48,084 bases of DNA from DASVCS01 sp036381495 (GTDB taxonomy: Bacteria > Gemmatimonadota > Gemmatimonadetes > Longimicrobiales > RSA9): contig DASVCS010000065.1 in the NCBI GenBank assembly GCA_036381495.1, positions 1 through 48,084 of the forward strand, in the 5' to 3' direction. The notes under the pieces are model-generated. The model had not been told where the DNA came from. It worked only from the letters and a program-made list of their open reading frames with translations, and made no database searches. Both the position numbers and the translations under genes were made by a program. Below, in pieces: positions 1 to 7,225 of the stretch (its first letter is position 1; each line of letters opens with the position of its first letter).

Positions 1-29
1 TACGGCGCCGCCGGCTCTGCTTCGTCCCT

Positions 30-95
30 AGCGCCCCCGGTGTGCGGGAGAGCGCCCCCCAAGGCGGGGCGGCTCCCCTCCACGCCGGGGGCGCT
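30..95. repeat. Inverted repeat at left edge, possible RNA hairpin
   Basis: An 11-base arm at 30-40 (AGCGCCCCCGG) is matched exactly by its reverse complement at 85-95. Shorter complementary blocks lie between them, such as GGGAG near 46-50 and CTCCC near 73-77. It could fold as a long GC-rich hairpin ahead of era. No T-run follows, so it is not a textbook terminator. A reading frame entering from the left edge ends at a TAG at 29-31, which may be the last codons of an upstream gene, but too little is present to call it. Otherwise 1-158 holds nothing I recognise. Confidence 0.45.
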
Positions 96-158
96 CTCGC
101 TTCGCCCCCCCTCCCCCCTCCGCTTGCGCCGGATCCGCCCCTCCGTCACATTGCGTGG

Positions 159-1214
159 ATGGCGCAACCAGGTCGGTCCGAGCACCCGGGAGCGGAGACG
201 CGCGCCGGCTACGTGGCCGTGGTCGGGCGGCCGAACGTCGGCAAGTCGACGCTCCTCAACCGGCTGGTCGGCGAGCGGTTGAGCATCGTGACGCCGCGCG
301 CGCAGACGACGCGAGAGCGTGTGATCGGGATCCTCAGTGAGGCGGGGGTTCAGATCGTCTTCATCGACACGCCGGGGTTGCTCGAGCCCCGGTATCTGCT
401 TCAGCAGTCCATGTTGGACGCGGCGCTCTCGGCGGTCCGGGAGGCGGATGCGGTGCTGCTTCTGCTGGATGCGACCCGTCCGGACGAGCGCGTGCCGCCG
501 GGCGCGGCGGCGGAGGCGCTGCACCGGCGACGCGACGCGCTCTTCGTCGCCATCAACAAGGTGGATGCGGGCGAGAGTGCGGCGGTCGAGGAGTTGGCGG
601 GTTGGGTCGTGCGGGAGTTCGGCGTCACGCCGTATCGTATCTCGGCGCTCGAGGGGAGGGGCACGGATGCGTTGTTGGCCGCCCTGGCGGCCGCACTGCC
701 GCCATCGCCGTTCCTCTATCCGCCGGATGAGATCGCCGTTCAGCCTGTGCGGTTCTTCGTCGCGGAACTGATCCGGGAGACGATCTTCGAGGAGTACCGC
801 GAGGAGGTGCCGTACAGCACGACGGTGCGCGTCGAGGAGTTCCGGGAGGCGGAGCGGCCGGTCTTCATCCGTGCCACGGTGTTCGTCGAACGCGAGAGTC
901 AGAAGGCGATCATCATCGGGCGGAAGGGCGCCGGGATCCGTACGCTGGGCCGGCGCGCGCGGGAGAAGGTGGAGGCGTTCCTCGGCACGGCCGTGATGCT
1001 GGACCTGTGGGTCAAGGTAATGCCCGGGTGGCGCAAGAAGCGGAGTGCGCTCGCGCACCTCGGCTACGCGGTCGCGACGCGAGAGCGCGCGCGTGGCGGT
1101 GGGCGGCGGCGCGGGAGGAATGCGGCGCGAAGCGGTCCGACATCGGGCGGCGCGGAGCGCCGTCCCGCGCGGGGACGGGAGGGCGGCTCACGAACGGAAC
1201 GATCCGGGAGGTAG
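159..1214 (+). CDS. era: GTPase Era
   Basis: Era is a Ras-like GTPase that binds 16S rRNA near its 3' end and helps mature the 30S subunit. The 351-residue reading shows the G1 loop GRPNVGKST at residues 23-31, DTPG at 70-73, NKVD at 133-136 and a SAL-type G5. A C-terminal KH domain follows (IIGRKGAGI, then the LDLWVKV strand). The family is usually about 300 residues; here an Arg/Gly-rich tail of roughly 45 residues extends past the KH domain. The frame is open back to position 42, but the upstream part is low-complexity Pro/Arg/Leu, so the ATG at 159 is preferred, about 16 codons before the G1 lysine region. No strong ribosome-binding site is visible for it. The stop lies inside the Shine-Dalgarno region of the next gene. 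Confidence 0.93.
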   Translation: MAQPGRSEHPGAETRAGYVAVVGRPNVGKSTLLNRLVGERLSIVTPRAQTTRERVIGILSEAGVQIVFIDTPGLLEPRYLLQQSMLDAALSAVREADAVLLLLDATRPDERVPPGAAAEALHRRRDALFVAINKVDAGESAAVEELAGWVVREFGVTPYRISALEGRGTDALLAALAAALPPSPFLYPPDEIAVQPVRFFVAELIRETIFEEYREEVPYSTTVRVEEFREAERPVFIRATVFVERESQKAIIIGRKGAGIRTLGRRAREKVEAFLGTAVMLDLWVKVMPGWRKKRSALAHLGYAVATRERARGGGRRRGRNAARSGPTSGGAERRPARGREGGSRTERSGR

Positions 1215-1215
1215 A

Positions 1216-1380
1216 ATGCTGGACCCGCAGTTGCTCGAGATCCTTGTTTGTCCGCGGTGCAAGGGGGAACTGGAGTATCGCCCCGACGCCGCCGAGCTGA
1301 TCTGTCACGCGTGTCGGCTGCGGTTCGAGGTCCGCGAGGACATCCCGATCATGCTGCTGGATGAGGCGAAACCGCTGTAG
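1216..1380 (+). CDS. Trm112/UPF0434 family zinc-binding peptide
   Basis: This 54-residue protein begins MLDPQLLEILVCPRCKG and has a second cysteine pair (ICHAC), giving a four-cysteine zinc site. It ends with the hydrophobic segment DIPIMLLDEA that is typical of Trm112/YcaR-type proteins. Archaeal and eukaryotic Trm112 is a small activator subunit for methyltransferases. The role of bacterial short forms is not settled, though in enterobacteria ycaR sits beside lpxK. The ATG at 1216 is one base after the era stop and is preceded by GGGAGGTAG, a strong Shine-Dalgarno that overlaps that stop. It is almost certainly cotranslated with era. The following gene begins inside its last seven codons. 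Confidence 0.85.
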   Translation: MLDPQLLEILVCPRCKGELEYRPDAAELICHACRLRFEVREDIPIMLLDEAKPL

Positions 1381-2419
1381 CGGCTCGCGCAACGGACGTC
1401 GCTCGGTGCACCGGCGCGGGTGCGTTGCGGTCCTCGCCCTCTGGGCCGCCGTGGGTGTCGGTCTCGGTGCGCCCCGAGCGGCCCCCGGCCAGGAGGCGCC
1501 CCCTCCGCCCGCGCCGGAACCCGAGCAATCCGCCGCGGAGTGTTGCCTGGTTCTGCTCCTCCCGGTCGGTGCCCGCGCGATCGCGAGCGGCCGAACGCTG
1601 GTCGCGGTGGTCTCCCCGGACGCCGTCTTCGCGAATCCCGCCGGCCTCGCGGGGTTGCGATCGGGACACCTCGTGCTCCATCGGACGAACATCGCGGCGG
1701 ATGCGACGGCGCTGTCGGTGGTCGTGACGACCGAGCGGGTCGGGACGTTCGGGCTCTCGTACGAATTGCTCGATTTCGGGGAGATCGAGAACACGGACGA
1801 GCAGGGGCGGACCGTCGGCTCGATCACGCTGCGGCACCACATCCTGGTCGCCTCGTACGCGACCTCGGTCGTCGGCGGGCTGGCGGCCGGCATGAACTAC
1901 AAGCTCTACCAGTTCCATATCGGCTGTCGTGGCCAGTGCGACGATGACGTGGCCATCTCCGCCACGACGCATGCGGTGGACCTGGGGATCCGCTATCAGC
2001 CGGAGCCGTTCCCGGCGGTGCAACTCGGTATCGTCGTGACGAACATCGGATTCCCGCTCCAGGTGGTCAACGCGCAGCAGGCGGACCCCTTGCCGGTGCG
2101 GATTCGCCTCGGCGCGAGGTACGAGGTGCTGCACCACTTCCGCGCGGAAGACGGGCTCCGCCTGTGGGTCGCGGCGGAAGTCGAGGAGCGCTGGCGCGAG
2201 GCGGGCGACCCGACGCCTTCCGTGGGGATCGAGCTGAGCGCGCGTGACGTCGTCTTCCTCAGAACCGGCTTCGTCCCCGGCGATGGCGTCGGCACGGGAG
2301 TCGCAGTGGGACTGGGCGTCCACTACGCGAGGTTCACGGTGGCGGTCGCGAAGTCGTTCATGACCGGGCTGGTGGATGCCACCGAGCCGGTCCAGGTCTC
2401 GTTGGGGATGAGCTTTTGA
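1361..2419 (+). CDS. PorV/PorQ-like outer-membrane beta-barrel protein
   Basis: The 352-residue protein has an Arg-rich N terminus, a hydrophobic stretch (VAVLALWAAVGVGLG) and an AAPGQ-E type cleavage site, so it is probably exported. Alternating beta strands follow, and the protein ends in GMSF, as outer-membrane barrels do. The segment DAVFANPAGLAGL near residues 87-99 is the signature of the UPF0164/PorV/PorQ family. PorV is a barrel that shuttles type IX secretion substrates; relatives occur in many FCB bacteria and may do other jobs. No other type IX component is visible here, so secretion is not inferred. The ATG at 1361 overlaps the preceding gene by 20 bases, and the stop overlaps the next start (TTGA). 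Confidence 0.7.
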   Translation: MRRNRCSGSRNGRRSVHRRGCVAVLALWAAVGVGLGAPRAAPGQEAPPPPAPEPEQSAAECCLVLLLPVGARAIASGRTLVAVVSPDAVFANPAGLAGLRSGHLVLHRTNIAADATALSVVVTTERVGTFGLSYELLDFGEIENTDEQGRTVGSITLRHHILVASYATSVVGGLAAGMNYKLYQFHIGCRGQCDDDVAISATTHAVDLGIRYQPEPFPAVQLGIVVTNIGFPLQVVNAQQADPLPVRIRLGARYEVLHHFRAEDGLRLWVAAEVEERWREAGDPTPSVGIELSARDVVFLRTGFVPGDGVGTGVAVGLGVHYARFTVAVAKSFMTGLVDATEPVQVSLGMSF

Positions 2420-3276
2420 GTGTCTCGGGGCGGAGTGCCGCGCACGCACTGGCTGCCGCGTCGCTGCTCTTCTGGGGTGCGGCCGATGCGCCGGCCCAGG
2501 CCGTGCGGCCTCGCTACGCCTTCATCGACACGACGGAGGTCCCGCGTCCCGAAGCGCCGCCAGGGCCCGGACGCCTCTTCCTGCTCTCCGCGGTCGCTCC
2601 CGGTGTCGGCCAGTACCGCCTCGGCTCGGGGCGCTGGGCGCCGTACGTCGCGATCGAGGTGTGGAGTTGGTTCCACTATCTCGACCGGCAGGACGATGGC
2701 CGGGATTTCGAGCGCCGCTACCGCAATCTCGCCTGGTCCGTGGCGCGCCGCGGCGGCGCGCAACCCCGGCGCGACGGTGACTTCGCGTACTACGAGGCGC
2801 TGGATCACTTCACGGAGAGCGGCGCCTTCGACCTCGAGCCGGCGCGTCCGGGCATTCAGCCCGAGGAGGACGAGACGACGTTCAACGGCTCGATCTGGGC
2901 GCTCGCCCGTGCCATCTATTTCCCGGCGGACGTCGAAACCTTGCCGGATACGGCGGCCGCCTACCAGGAAGCGCTGGCATATTACCAGGAGCACGCGGTC
3001 GGCCCCGGCTTCGCGTGGTCGTGGCGCGGGCGCGCCGCCGAGCAGGAGCGCTACGGCGAGTTGATCCACGAGAGCGATGAGGCGCTGCGCTCGGCGACGC
3101 GAACGCTGGGACTGATCCTCGCGAATCACCTCGTGAGCGCCGTGGATGCGCTGATCTCGGCTCGATTGTCGGGCGATGAGCGGGAGTCCCCCGTCGAGGT
3201 CCGGAGCGGATTCACCCGGAGCGCGGGCGGCCCCGGTTGGAGTGTGTCGGTCCGCCTCGCGCTGCCGCGGAGATGA
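2416..3276 (+). CDS. Exported protein of unknown function (DUF5683-like)
   Basis: This 286-residue protein has a short signal-like start (ALAAASLLFWGAADAPAQA). A conserved-looking block follows, FLLSAVAPGVGQYRLGSGRWAPYVAIEVWSWF in outline, reminiscent of the GxGQ...G...A/G helices of DUF5683 proteins found in FCB bacteria. The remainder is rich in aromatic and charged residues and includes a helical segment (RTLGLILANHLVSAVDALISARL). The likely start is TTG at 2416, overlapping the previous stop as TTGA, because no ATG or GTG in frame keeps the signal peptide. It is coupled to the PorV-like gene before it and overlaps rnr by ATGA. I infer an envelope function with its neighbour but cannot name it. 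Confidence 0.6.
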   Translation: MSVSGRSAAHALAAASLLFWGAADAPAQAVRPRYAFIDTTEVPRPEAPPGPGRLFLLSAVAPGVGQYRLGSGRWAPYVAIEVWSWFHYLDRQDDGRDFERRYRNLAWSVARRGGAQPRRDGDFAYYEALDHFTESGAFDLEPARPGIQPEEDETTFNGSIWALARAIYFPADVETLPDTAAAYQEALAYYQEHAVGPGFAWSWRGRAAEQERYGELIHESDEALRSATRTLGLILANHLVSAVDALISARLSGDERESPVEVRSGFTRSAGGPGWSVSVRLALPRR

Positions 3277-5432
3277 ACGTGCCGGTCGGCGCCGACGAGG
3301 TCATCACCTATCTGCGCACGGTCGCGGGGCGTCCGCTCAAGGCGAAGGAGCTGGCGCGCGGGCTCGGGATCGACACCGAGGGCTACCGGGACTTCCGGAA
3401 GCTGCTGGGCCGGCTCGAGCGGGAAGGTCTTCTCTACCGCGTGCGGCGCCAGCGATATGCGGTGCCCGAGAAGATCAACCTGGTGGTGGGCCGGCTCCAG
3501 ACGATCCGCAGTGGTGCCGGCTTCGTGATCCCCGAGGATGGGGACGAGGACCTGTTCGTTCCCGGTGAGGCGCTCGGCTCGGCGGTCGACGGTGACCGTG
3601 TCGTCGCGCGCGTCGAACGCCGACGACGCGGAGAGCGCAGGGAAGGGCGGATCATCCGGGTGCTCGAGCGCGCCCGCGCGTCCGTTGTCGGCGTCTATCA
3701 CCCGGCGCGGAACTTCGGCTTCGTCGTACCGGAGGACCGCAAGCTGACGCGGGATATCTTCATCCCGCCGGGGCAGGAAGGCGGCGCCCGGGCCGATGAC
3801 GTGGTGGTCGTCCGCATCGCGAGCTGGGGCGACGAACACCTGGGCCCGTCGGGCGAGGTCGAGCGAGTGCTGGGTCCCCTGACGGAGACCGGCGTGGACG
3901 TTCTGGCCGTGCTCTACGGCCACGGGCTCCCGGTCGAGTTCCCGCCGGAAGTGGAGGCCGAGGCCGCGGCGCTCCACGAACGGGGGATCCACCCGGAGGA
4001 CCTGGTGGGGCGCCGCGACCTGCGCGATCTCCTGGTCTTCACGATCGACCCCGCAGATGCGCGTGATCACGACGACGCCCTCTCGATCCGGGCGGCCGGC
4101 GATGGCGTATGGGAGGTCGGCGTCCACATCGCGGATGTCGGCACCTACGTGCCCGAGGGCGGCGCCATCGATCTCGAGGCGCTGCGACGCGGCACGAGCA
4201 TCTACCTGGTCGACCGGGTGGTTCCGATGCTCCCGGAGCCCCTCTCCGCCGACCTCTGCTCGTTGCGGCCCGGCGAGGACCGCCTCGCGCTCTCGCTCCT
4301 CCTGACCGTGGCCGCAGACGGCCGCGTCCGAGAACACACCCTCGTCCGCAGCGTGCTCCGGAGCCGGCACCGATTGTCGTACGACGATGCACAGGGCGTG
4401 ATCGACGGTGCGCTCTCGATCGACCCCGACGTCGATGCCGCGATCCGGCAACTGGTCGAGATCAGTCGTGCGTTGCGGCGCCGTCGCGAACAGCGCGGCA
4501 GCATCGACTTCGACTTGCCGGAGGCCCGCGTCATCCTGAACACGCACGGGGAGCCGACCGACATCCAGCGGGTGCTGCGCCTCGAGAGCCACCGCCTGAT
4601 CGAGGATTTCATGCTCCTCGCCAACGAGACGATCGCGCGCAGGGCAGCGCGCGCGAAGCTGCCGTTCCTCTTCCGCGTCCACGAGCCGCCGGACAGCGAT
4701 CGGATCGAGCAGTTGCGCGACTTCGTCGCGACGTTCGGCTACCGGCTCGGCCGCCAGGCCGCGCCGACGCCCAAGGAATTCCAGCGGCTCCTCTCGCAGG
4801 TCCGCGGCCAGACCGTCGAGAACCTCATCTCGACGGTCGTGCTCCGCTCGATGAAGCAGGCCCGCTACAGCCACGAGAACCTCGGCCATTTCGGGTTGGC
4901 CTCGCGCCACTACACGCACTTCACCTCGCCGATCCGGCGATATCCGGACCTCGTGGTGCACCGGCTGGCCGCGCGGGCGTTCATCGACGGCGAGCGCCTG
5001 CCCGCATCGCTCCGCGAAGAAGTGCTCCCCACGATCGCCCGCGTGGCGAGCGAACGGGAGCGCGTCGCCGTCGGCGCCGAGCGCGACAGCATCGACCTCA
5101 AGAAGGTCGAGTTCATGCAACGCCATCTCGGCGACGTCTTCGACGGCACGATCAGCGGCGTCACCTCGTTCGGCCTCTTCGTCCTCCTCGACCAGTACTT
5201 CGTCGAGGGCCTCGTCCACGTCGGCTCGCTCGACGACGACTACTACCTGTACCTCGAAGAGCAGTACGCGCTCGTCGGCGAGCGCACGCGGCGCCGCTTC
5301 CAGCTCGGCGACCGCCTGCGCGTCCGGGTCGCCGCCGTCGACCGCGAGGAGCGGAAGATCGACTTCCTCCCGATCGCCCACGGCGAGGTCCGAGGCGGTG
5401 CCGCCGTCGCGGAAGGCCGCGGTAGCCTTTGA
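3273..5432 (+). CDS. rnr: Ribonuclease R (RNase II/R family exoribonuclease)
   Basis: A processive 3'-to-5' exoribonuclease that degrades structured RNA. In the 719 residues the order is: an N-terminal winged-helix region (about 1-65), two cold-shock domains (AGFVIPEDGDEDLFVPG and NFGFVVPEDRKLTRDIFIPPG), the RNB catalytic domain starting at FTIDPADARDHDDALS, and a C-terminal S1 domain (GTISGVTSFGLFVLLD). The metal-binding aspartates are D259, D265, D267 and D268. The domain order and length fit RNase R rather than RNase II. The ATG at 3273 overlaps the preceding stop as ATGA; a longer reading from TTG at 3237 adds nothing family-like. It lacks the Lys-rich tail of E. coli RNase R, ending soon after the S1 domain. 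Confidence 0.95.
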   Translation: MNVPVGADEVITYLRTVAGRPLKAKELARGLGIDTEGYRDFRKLLGRLEREGLLYRVRRQRYAVPEKINLVVGRLQTIRSGAGFVIPEDGDEDLFVPGEALGSAVDGDRVVARVERRRRGERREGRIIRVLERARASVVGVYHPARNFGFVVPEDRKLTRDIFIPPGQEGGARADDVVVVRIASWGDEHLGPSGEVERVLGPLTETGVDVLAVLYGHGLPVEFPPEVEAEAAALHERGIHPEDLVGRRDLRDLLVFTIDPADARDHDDALSIRAAGDGVWEVGVHIADVGTYVPEGGAIDLEALRRGTSIYLVDRVVPMLPEPLSADLCSLRPGEDRLALSLLLTVAADGRVREHTLVRSVLRSRHRLSYDDAQGVIDGALSIDPDVDAAIRQLVEISRALRRRREQRGSIDFDLPEARVILNTHGEPTDIQRVLRLESHRLIEDFMLLANETIARRAARAKLPFLFRVHEPPDSDRIEQLRDFVATFGYRLGRQAAPTPKEFQRLLSQVRGQTVENLISTVVLRSMKQARYSHENLGHFGLASRHYTHFTSPIRRYPDLVVHRLAARAFIDGERLPASLREEVLPTIARVASERERVAVGAERDSIDLKKVEFMQRHLGDVFDGTISGVTSFGLFVLLDQYFVEGLVHVGSLDDDYYLYLEEQYALVGERTRRRFQLGDRLRVRVAAVDREERKIDFLPIAHGEVRGGAAVAEGRGSL

Positions 5433-5457
5433 CATACGGCCGCACGGCTGCTAGCTT
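5429..5457 (+). promoter_or_regulatory. Candidate sigma70-type promoter for the GGDEF gene
   Basis: TTGACA at 5429-5434 (overlapping the rnr stop codon) is followed after 17 bases by TAGCTT at 5452-5457. The bases TG stand just upstream of this -10 box, giving an extended -10. The -10 itself is a weak match. The expected start of transcription is about 30 bases before the ATG at 5493. Confidence 0.45.
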
Positions 5458-5492
5458 CCCGGAGTCGTCGTATCCGCAGACCTGCCCGGCAC

Positions 5493-6497
5493 ATGCGCTT
5501 TCACCGGACCGTGGTCTTCCATTCCCCCCGTGGACGGAGGGTCCCGACCGTCGTCGGCACGCTCGCGCGGGAGCGTGGGCTGGAGATCCTGGCGCTGCGT
5601 CGCAAGGGCGACATCGATGCGCTGGTGAACCAGTATTTCCCGGCGTGTATCATCATGGATGGGAGCGGAGGCGCGTCGTGCATACGGCTCTGCCGCGCGC
5701 TCAAGGGGGATCCCTTCACCGCGATCGTGCCCATGGTCCTCTTCCTCGACGGCGGCGACCGCGAACTCGTGCTCAGCGGCCTCGAAGCCGGCGCCGATGA
5801 GGTGCTGACCACGAAGATGGAGGCCCGCGAGCTCGAACTCCGCCTGCGCATGGCGCTCGATCGTGCACACCGGGACGTGAGCGTCCATCCGACCACGCGG
5901 CTGCCGGGCACGGTGCAGATCGAGCGGGACATGGCCGAGCGGCTGCGACGTGGCGAAGTGTTCGCGGTGTGTTACGCCGATCTCGACCACTTCAAGGAGT
6001 TCAACGACCGCTACGGCTACAACGAGGGTGACGGGGTGATCCGGCTCCTGGCCCGCATCCTCCGGGACGTCGTGAAGGGGCACGCCAGGACCGGGTTCAT
6101 CGGCCACATCGGCGGAGACGACTTCATCTTCAACGTACCGATCGAAGCCATGCGCCCCTGTTGCGAAGAGATCATCGAGGTCTTCGATGAGCTGATCCCG
6201 TACCAGTACGATGAAGCCGACCGCCGGGCCGGCTTCTTCCTGGGAAAGGACCGCCGCGGGAACGTGCTCCGCGTCCCGCTGATGACACTCTCGATCGGAG
6301 TGGTGACGAACCAGCATCGCACGTTCGAGCACACCGCCCGGATCAGTGAGCTGGCGACCGAGATGAAATCGTACGCAAAGACGCTCTCGGGCTCGGTCTA
6401 CGCAGTCGACCGGCGCCGGGATCCGGTGCCCGTCGCCGCCGGCGGGGCGCAGGCCGGTCCGCTGTCGCAGGTGACTCAATCGACCGGGGACGCATGA
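5493..6497 (+). CDS. Response-regulator receiver plus GGDEF-domain protein
   Basis: The 334-residue protein has an N-terminal receiver-like domain (about 1-130) with a candidate phospho-acceptor Asp at 56 (IIMDGSGG) and the conserved Lys at 108 (LTTKMEA). A GGDEF domain follows (about 145-305) with DLDHFKEFNDRYGYNEGD, where GTP phosphate and metal are bound. The signature at 207-211 reads GGDDF instead of GGDEF. Diguanylate cyclases make cyclic di-GMP from two GTP; the Asp-for-Glu change in the signature loop may lower or abolish activity. A short tail rich in Ala/Gly follows. The stop overlaps the next ATG as ATGA, so the zinc-ribbon protein is cotranslated and may be a partner. Confidence 0.8.
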   Translation: MRFHRTVVFHSPRGRRVPTVVGTLARERGLEILALRRKGDIDALVNQYFPACIIMDGSGGASCIRLCRALKGDPFTAIVPMVLFLDGGDRELVLSGLEAGADEVLTTKMEARELELRLRMALDRAHRDVSVHPTTRLPGTVQIERDMAERLRRGEVFAVCYADLDHFKEFNDRYGYNEGDGVIRLLARILRDVVKGHARTGFIGHIGGDDFIFNVPIEAMRPCCEEIIEVFDELIPYQYDEADRRAGFFLGKDRRGNVLRVPLMTLSIGVVTNQHRTFEHTARISELATEMKSYAKTLSGSVYAVDRRRDPVPVAAGGAQAGPLSQVTQSTGDA

Positions 6498-7108
6498 ACA
6501 TCCGCTGTCCGCACTGCAACACGCTCTACAGGATCGACCCCGAGCGTGTGTCCGCCGGAGGGGTCCGCGCCGCGTGCGCCCGGTGCGGTCGTGACTTTCC
6601 GGTCCACCGGGAGATGGCGTCCGAGCCGGTTCGGCCGGCGCCTCGGGCGGAGGCACCGCCCGTCGGCATTGCGCAGGCGGCGCCGCGCTCCGCCCCGCCT
6701 GCTGCCGCCCCGCCGGTGGCCGCAGCGCCACCGACGGCGCGACCGGCCGCCGCAGCGCCCGTGCGACCCGCACCGCCTCCTTCGGCCGCGCCACCGGCCC
6801 CGCCACCGGCCGCGCCCGCGTCGGAGCCGGCCCGGCGACCGGCCGGCGCGCCGGTCTTCGGCCCGCAGGACCCGATGGAGCGGGCCCAGCGACTCGCCCG
6901 TGCGCTGGTCTCCGACATCGTGGCGTACAACCCGGACCGGCGGGCGCGCAGCCTCGCCGCCGGCTCGCTCCGGTCGGACTTCCGCGAGGAGATCCTCAAG
7001 AGCTGGGAGGAGTTCGTCACGCAGGTCGGCGACAAGGTGGCGCGAGAGACGCCCTTTTTCCGCGATGCACTGAACGAAATCCTGGCCGGCGGCGAACAAG
7101 TCTTCTGA
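6494..7108 (+). CDS. MJ0042-type zinc-ribbon protein
   Basis: The 204-residue protein opens with a zinc ribbon, MNIRCPHCNTLYRIDPERV followed by CARCGRDF, the MJ0042/zinc_ribbon_5 pattern. A Pro/Ala-rich linker follows (about residues 45-125), then a helical C-terminal domain of about 75 residues (from DPMERAQRLARAL to the end), which contains conserved-looking Arg/Asp/Trp positions. Zinc-ribbon proteins of this build in Gemmatimonadota and Myxococcota are common but uncharacterised. It overlaps the GGDEF gene by ATGA. The linker's GC-rich repeats make it a likely fast-evolving tether. I cannot assign a function beyond probable protein or nucleic-acid binding. Confidence 0.7.
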   Translation: MNIRCPHCNTLYRIDPERVSAGGVRAACARCGRDFPVHREMASEPVRPAPRAEAPPVGIAQAAPRSAPPAAAPPVAAAPPTARPAAAAPVRPAPPPSAAPPAPPPAAPASEPARRPAGAPVFGPQDPMERAQRLARALVSDIVAYNPDRRARSLAAGSLRSDFREEILKSWEEFVTQVGDKVARETPFFRDALNEILAGGEQVF

Positions 7109-7128
7109 ATTTTTCGGTCCGTCTTCCG

Positions 7129-7157
7129 TTGTCGCGGCGCTGGAATTTCGTTATATT
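7129..7157 (+). promoter_or_regulatory. Candidate promoter upstream of prfB
   Basis: TTGTCG at 7129-7134, then a 17-base spacer, then TATATT at 7152-7157. The AT-rich island (GAATTTCGTTATATTGG) stands out against the GC-rich background. Transcription would begin near 7164, giving a leader of about 62 bases before the prfB ATG. The terminator-like hairpin at 7177-7207 would lie inside that leader. Confidence 0.55.
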
Positions 7158-7176
7158 GGAGGTGCGCGGTTAGACT

Positions 7177-7207
7177 GAGGCCGCCCGGATGGGCGGCCTC
7201 TCGTTTT
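7177..7207 (+). terminator. Terminator-like hairpin in the prfB leader
   Basis: A perfect 10-base stem, GAGGCCGCCC (7177-7186) with GGGCGGCCTC (7191-7200), loop GGAT, followed by TCGTTTT. It looks like an intrinsic terminator with a short, interrupted T-run. It may end transcription from the GGDEF/zinc-ribbon pair. Because the good promoter at 7129-7157 lies upstream of it, it may instead attenuate prfB. Confidence 0.7.
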
Positions 7208-7225
7208 GCAACGGGGGTGAGTTCG

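Noticed and set aside
3126..5435. A 769-codon open frame on the minus strand.
   Set aside because: It is the complement of rnr, kept open by high GC; it shows no family motif and has Asp/Arg/Val-rich composition typical of shadow frames.
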